A model generated the notes under the pieces. It made no database searches and had not been told where the DNA came from. It was given only the letters and a program-made list of their open reading frames with translations. From assembly GCA_002011075.2 (NCBI GenBank), contig MTMA02000006.1, positions 767,261-831,260 of the forward strand: a stretch of DNA of 64,000 bases, read 5' to 3'. Each line of letters opens with the position of its first letter. Position 1 is the stretch's first letter. Source of the DNA: Candidatus Scotarchaeum otlingeri (GTDB lineage Archaea; Thermoproteota; Nitrososphaeria; Geothermarchaeales; JDFR-13). This document shows positions 61,597-64,000 of the stretch, piece after piece. The translations under genes and the position numbers were made by a program.

Positions 61597-63504
61597 ATGT
61601 ATGGCTGGATGGGCAGGATCTTAAGGATAAACTTGACTGATGAGAAAATCAAGTGGGAGACGTTGCCTGAGGATCTGGCGAGGAATTATATAGGTGGAAA
61701 TGGGCTGGGAGCCAGAATATTATGGGATGAGCTTAAGCCCGGTATCGATCCATTAAGCCCAGAGAACATCTTGGTATTCGCTACGGGGCCGCTAAATGGC
61801 ACTTTATGGCCGACAAGTGGAAGGTTACATGTAATGGCTAAGGGTCCATTATCGAATGCATGGGGTGAAGGGAATTCTGGAGGACACTTTGCTCCATACC
61901 TGAAGTTCGCTGGATATGACGCGATAATATTTGAGGGTGCAGCTAAGAAACCTGTATATCTATATATAGATGATGGTATAGTCGAGTTAAGGGATGCTAA
62001 GCATTTATGGGGCAAGGATGTATGGGAAACACACGAAATTCTGAAGAAGGAGATTAGAGAGGATATTCGAACAGCAGCCATTGGACAAGCAGGGGAGAAT
62101 TTAGTGAGGATGGCTGCAATAATGATAGATAAATACGCTGCTGTAGCGAGATCGGGATTGGGGGCAGTAATGGGCTCTAAGAAACTTAAGGCGATAGCTG
62201 TGTATGGTACAAAACAGATAAATCTTTATAATAAATATCGTTTCTATGAGTTTACCTATCAGGCTCAGAGACGGTTATCGAGCCATCAATTTAGCAAGGA
62301 GGTAAAGCAATATGGTACAGAGATCCTCGTTGATTTAATGAATGAGATAGCTAGATATCCTACACGAAATTTCCAGAGTGGATATTTTGAGCAGTATGAG
62401 AAGCTAAGTGCTCATTTACTTAAAGAGAAATATAGGGTGAGAGATGAGAGTTGCTATGCCTGTCCATTACACTGCAAAAAATATAATGCTGTCAAAGAAG
62501 GAAAGTACAAAGGAGATGGAGGACTAGGATTGGAATATGAGACCCTGAATGCATATGGAGGAAGAGTAGGAAACTCGGATCCGGAGGCTGTGATATATGC
62601 TAATGCATTATCTAATAAATATGGTTTAGACACAGACGATGTAGGTGGAGTAATCGGGTTTATGATGGAAATATATGAGAAAGGAATAATTGACAAAGAA
62701 TTTACAGGAGGATTAGAGCTGAAATGGGGAGATTCAGATCTATTGATCAAGCTAATTAACATGATTACATTTAGAGAAGGGATAGGTGATTTAATGGCGG
62801 AAGGAACACATAGAGCCGCATTGAAGATCGGGGGGGAAGCTCTATACTATGATATGACAGTGAAAGGAGTAGATATACCAGCACAGGACGGTAGAGCCCA
62901 GAAATCTATGGGGTTAAGCCATGTAACTTCAAATAGAGGTGCAGATCATCTAACATCAGGTGAATTCTTAAGTGAAGTGGGTTGGCCTGACGCTATCGTA
63001 GAGAGATTTGAAAAGAGAGCTAAAGAGATATATGGGAGGTCAATATTACCTGAGGGTGCAGATAGGCTGAGTCCCAAGTTTAAGCCTTTAATGGTATATG
63101 ACTCTGAGCATTTAGCTGCCTTAGCAGATTCAATGGTGGTATGCAAATTCTCGACACATTGGCCACCGGTATTCTTCTTTGAGGATCTTGCGAAAGCTGT
63201 TACATATGCAACTGGATATAAGTATAGCGAGGCGGATATGCGAGTAATCGGTGAGAGAATATTCCTACTTGAAAGAGCATTTAATATTAGGGAAGGATTA
63301 TCATCCAAGGATGACAGGTTACCAGAAAGATTCCTCAAAGAACCAGCCCAGACACCACCTAATAAGGGGCATGTAGTAGAGCTGGATGAGATGCTATCAG
63401 AGTATTATAGATTGAGGGGGTATAATTCGGAAGGCATCCCGTCATATGATAGACTCGTTAAAGTTGGTTTGGAGGACGTGGCTAAATATTTATATGATAT
63501 GTAG
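61597..63504 (+). CDS. Aldehyde ferredoxin oxidoreductase-family tungsten/molybdenum enzyme
   Basis: 635-residue AOR-family protein, with a tungsten-bispterin and a [4Fe-4S] cluster. It begins MYGWMGRILRINLT, then GNGLGARILWDEL and GPLNGTLWPTSGRLHVMAKGPLS. The cluster motif is SCYACPLHCKKY (near residue 290), with the fourth Cys in VVCKFS. The late block DGRAQKSMGLSHVTSNRGADHL is the pterin-binding repeat. Known members oxidise aldehydes to acids with ferredoxin; others act on aromatic or heterocyclic CoA rings. ATG at 61597 follows GAGGGGTG. Its real substrate may be set by the neighbours, a nucleoside importer and a cytosine-deaminase-like enzyme. Confidence 0.93.
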   Translation: MYGWMGRILRINLTDEKIKWETLPEDLARNYIGGNGLGARILWDELKPGIDPLSPENILVFATGPLNGTLWPTSGRLHVMAKGPLSNAWGEGNSGGHFAPYLKFAGYDAIIFEGAAKKPVYLYIDDGIVELRDAKHLWGKDVWETHEILKKEIREDIRTAAIGQAGENLVRMAAIMIDKYAAVARSGLGAVMGSKKLKAIAVYGTKQINLYNKYRFYEFTYQAQRRLSSHQFSKEVKQYGTEILVDLMNEIARYPTRNFQSGYFEQYEKLSAHLLKEKYRVRDESCYACPLHCKKYNAVKEGKYKGDGGLGLEYETLNAYGGRVGNSDPEAVIYANALSNKYGLDTDDVGGVIGFMMEIYEKGIIDKEFTGGLELKWGDSDLLIKLINMITFREGIGDLMAEGTHRAALKIGGEALYYDMTVKGVDIPAQDGRAQKSMGLSHVTSNRGADHLTSGEFLSEVGWPDAIVERFEKRAKEIYGRSILPEGADRLSPKFKPLMVYDSEHLAALADSMVVCKFSTHWPPVFFFEDLAKAVTYATGYKYSEADMRVIGERIFLLERAFNIREGLSSKDDRLPERFLKEPAQTPPNKGHVVELDEMLSEYYRLRGYNSEGIPSYDRLVKVGLEDVAKYLYDM

Positions 63505-63516
63505 GAGGTGATAAGA

Positions 63517-64000
63517 ATGGATATAATAATTAGGAAGGCCAGGATATGGGGAAGAGACGGGCTATTCGACATTGGTATTGAGCACGGTAAGATTATAGAG
63601 ATATCAGAGAAGATAGCCGGCTCCGCGGATAAGGAGATTAATGCGGACGGTAGATTGGTTACGCCTTCTTTCATCGATCCACATCTTCATCTTGATAAAG
63701 TGTATACTTACCATATGGCTCCCAATCCCGATGGCACCCTATACGGGGCAATATATTCGTTATGGCAGGTGAAGAAGAAATATACGATTGAGGACATAAA
63801 GAAGAGAGCATCAAGAGTCATTAGATCAGCTTTGGTATATGGCACTACCCATATTAGAACCCATGTTGATGTTGATACGATAGGTGGACTGACTCCTTTA
63901 AAGGCATTATTAGAGATCAAGAAGGAGTTTAAAGATGTTGTTGATATACAGGTCGTTGCATTTCCTCAGGAAGGTATACTAAGAGACCCGGGCTCAGAGG
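63517..64000 (+). CDS. Cytosine deaminase-like amidohydrolase, amino-terminal part
   Basis: The frame from ATG 63517 stays open to the window end (161 codons), so only the amino-terminal part is present. The metal motif is SFIDPHLHLDKVY near residue 55, and THIRTHVDVDTIGGLTPLKALLEIKKEF then VDIQVVAFPQEGIL closely follow the order and wording of bacterial CodA (RTHVDV, then IVAFPQEGI). Such enzymes deaminate cytosine or other ring amines. The start follows TAGGAGGTGAT, a very strong ribosome site, 12 bases after AOR. Isocytosine, ammelide or another N-heterocycle are alternative substrates. Confidence 0.88.
   Translation, partial: MDIIIRKARIWGRDGLFDIGIEHGKIIEISEKIAGSADKEINADGRLVTPSFIDPHLHLDKVYTYHMAPNPDGTLYGAIYSLWQVKKKYTIEDIKKRASRVIRSALVYGTTHIRTHVDVDTIGGLTPLKALLEIKKEFKDVVDIQVVAFPQEGILRDPGSE

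Noticed and set aside
1..64000. CRISPR arrays, tRNA or rRNA genes, transposons or prophage
   Set aside because: I saw no regularly spaced direct repeats, no GC-rich cloverleaf in any intergenic gap, and no transposase, integrase or capsid-type protein.

Overview
The window is about 64 kb of AT-rich, gene-dense DNA from an archaeon, most likely a thermophilic member of the Thermoproteota (Crenarchaeota-like). The grounds are a rad50-mre11-herA-nurA repair cluster, a bifunctional phosphoglucose/phosphomannose isomerase, Fe/Mn superoxide dismutase, a bacterio-opsin-activator-type regulator, a thiamine regulator with a ThiN domain, many TATA boxes about 26 bp upstream of start codons (leaderless mRNAs), GGTG-type ribosome sites inside operons, and heavy use of ATA, AGA and AGG codons. 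This is inference from gene content; no rRNA is present to confirm it. I found no tRNA, rRNA, CRISPR array, insertion sequence or phage gene.

Layout. 1-6.7 kb: end of a class III aminotransferase, sugar-phosphate isomerase and phosphatase, superoxide dismutase, hemerythrin-like protein, TrmO, a double-domain ThyX-like protein and an orphan. 6.8-9.6 kb: ThiR-like regulator overlapping an RNase J-like nuclease, then an adenosine-specific kinase. 9.7-14.6 kb: a six-gene fumarase plus succinate dehydrogenase operon covering malate, fumarate and succinate. 14.6-18.8 kb: an ABC-2 exporter, endonuclease III, and an AmmeMemoRadiSam radical SAM protein. 19-24.2 kb: tldD-tldE, an unknown membrane-anchored surface protein and an S66 peptidase. 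24.1-29.3 kb: CLC channel with an RCK/TrkA protein, then a Zn/Mn ABC importer led by a DtxR-family regulator with a DtxR-type operator at its promoter. 29.4-38.1 kb: IscU, then a tightly packed operon radical SAM-nurA-HAS-barrel protein-herA-mre11-rad50.

38.1-49.1 kb: zinc-ribbon membrane protein, MIP18-family Fe-S protein, a 1277-residue M6-like surface protease with exact 79-residue repeats, an HTH_10 regulator, a saccharopine-dehydrogenase-like enzyme, trpB2 sharing a perfectly palindromic TATA box with a divergent ACT-domain regulator, three hypothetical or degenerate proteins including an eIF2B-like one. 49.3-55.5 kb: a ThDP enzyme, MarC, an NDP-forming acyl-CoA synthetase alpha subunit, a propionyl-CoA carboxylase-type carboxyltransferase and a GNAT-like protein. 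55.9-64 kb: a nucleoside-type ABC importer with a Tat-exported BMP-family binding protein, divergent from a polyferredoxin, a tungsten aldehyde-oxidoreductase-family enzyme and a cytosine-deaminase-like amidohydrolase cut by the window end. Together the last block looks like an uptake and catabolic module for nucleosides or nucleobases, and it is the best candidate for an undescribed system.
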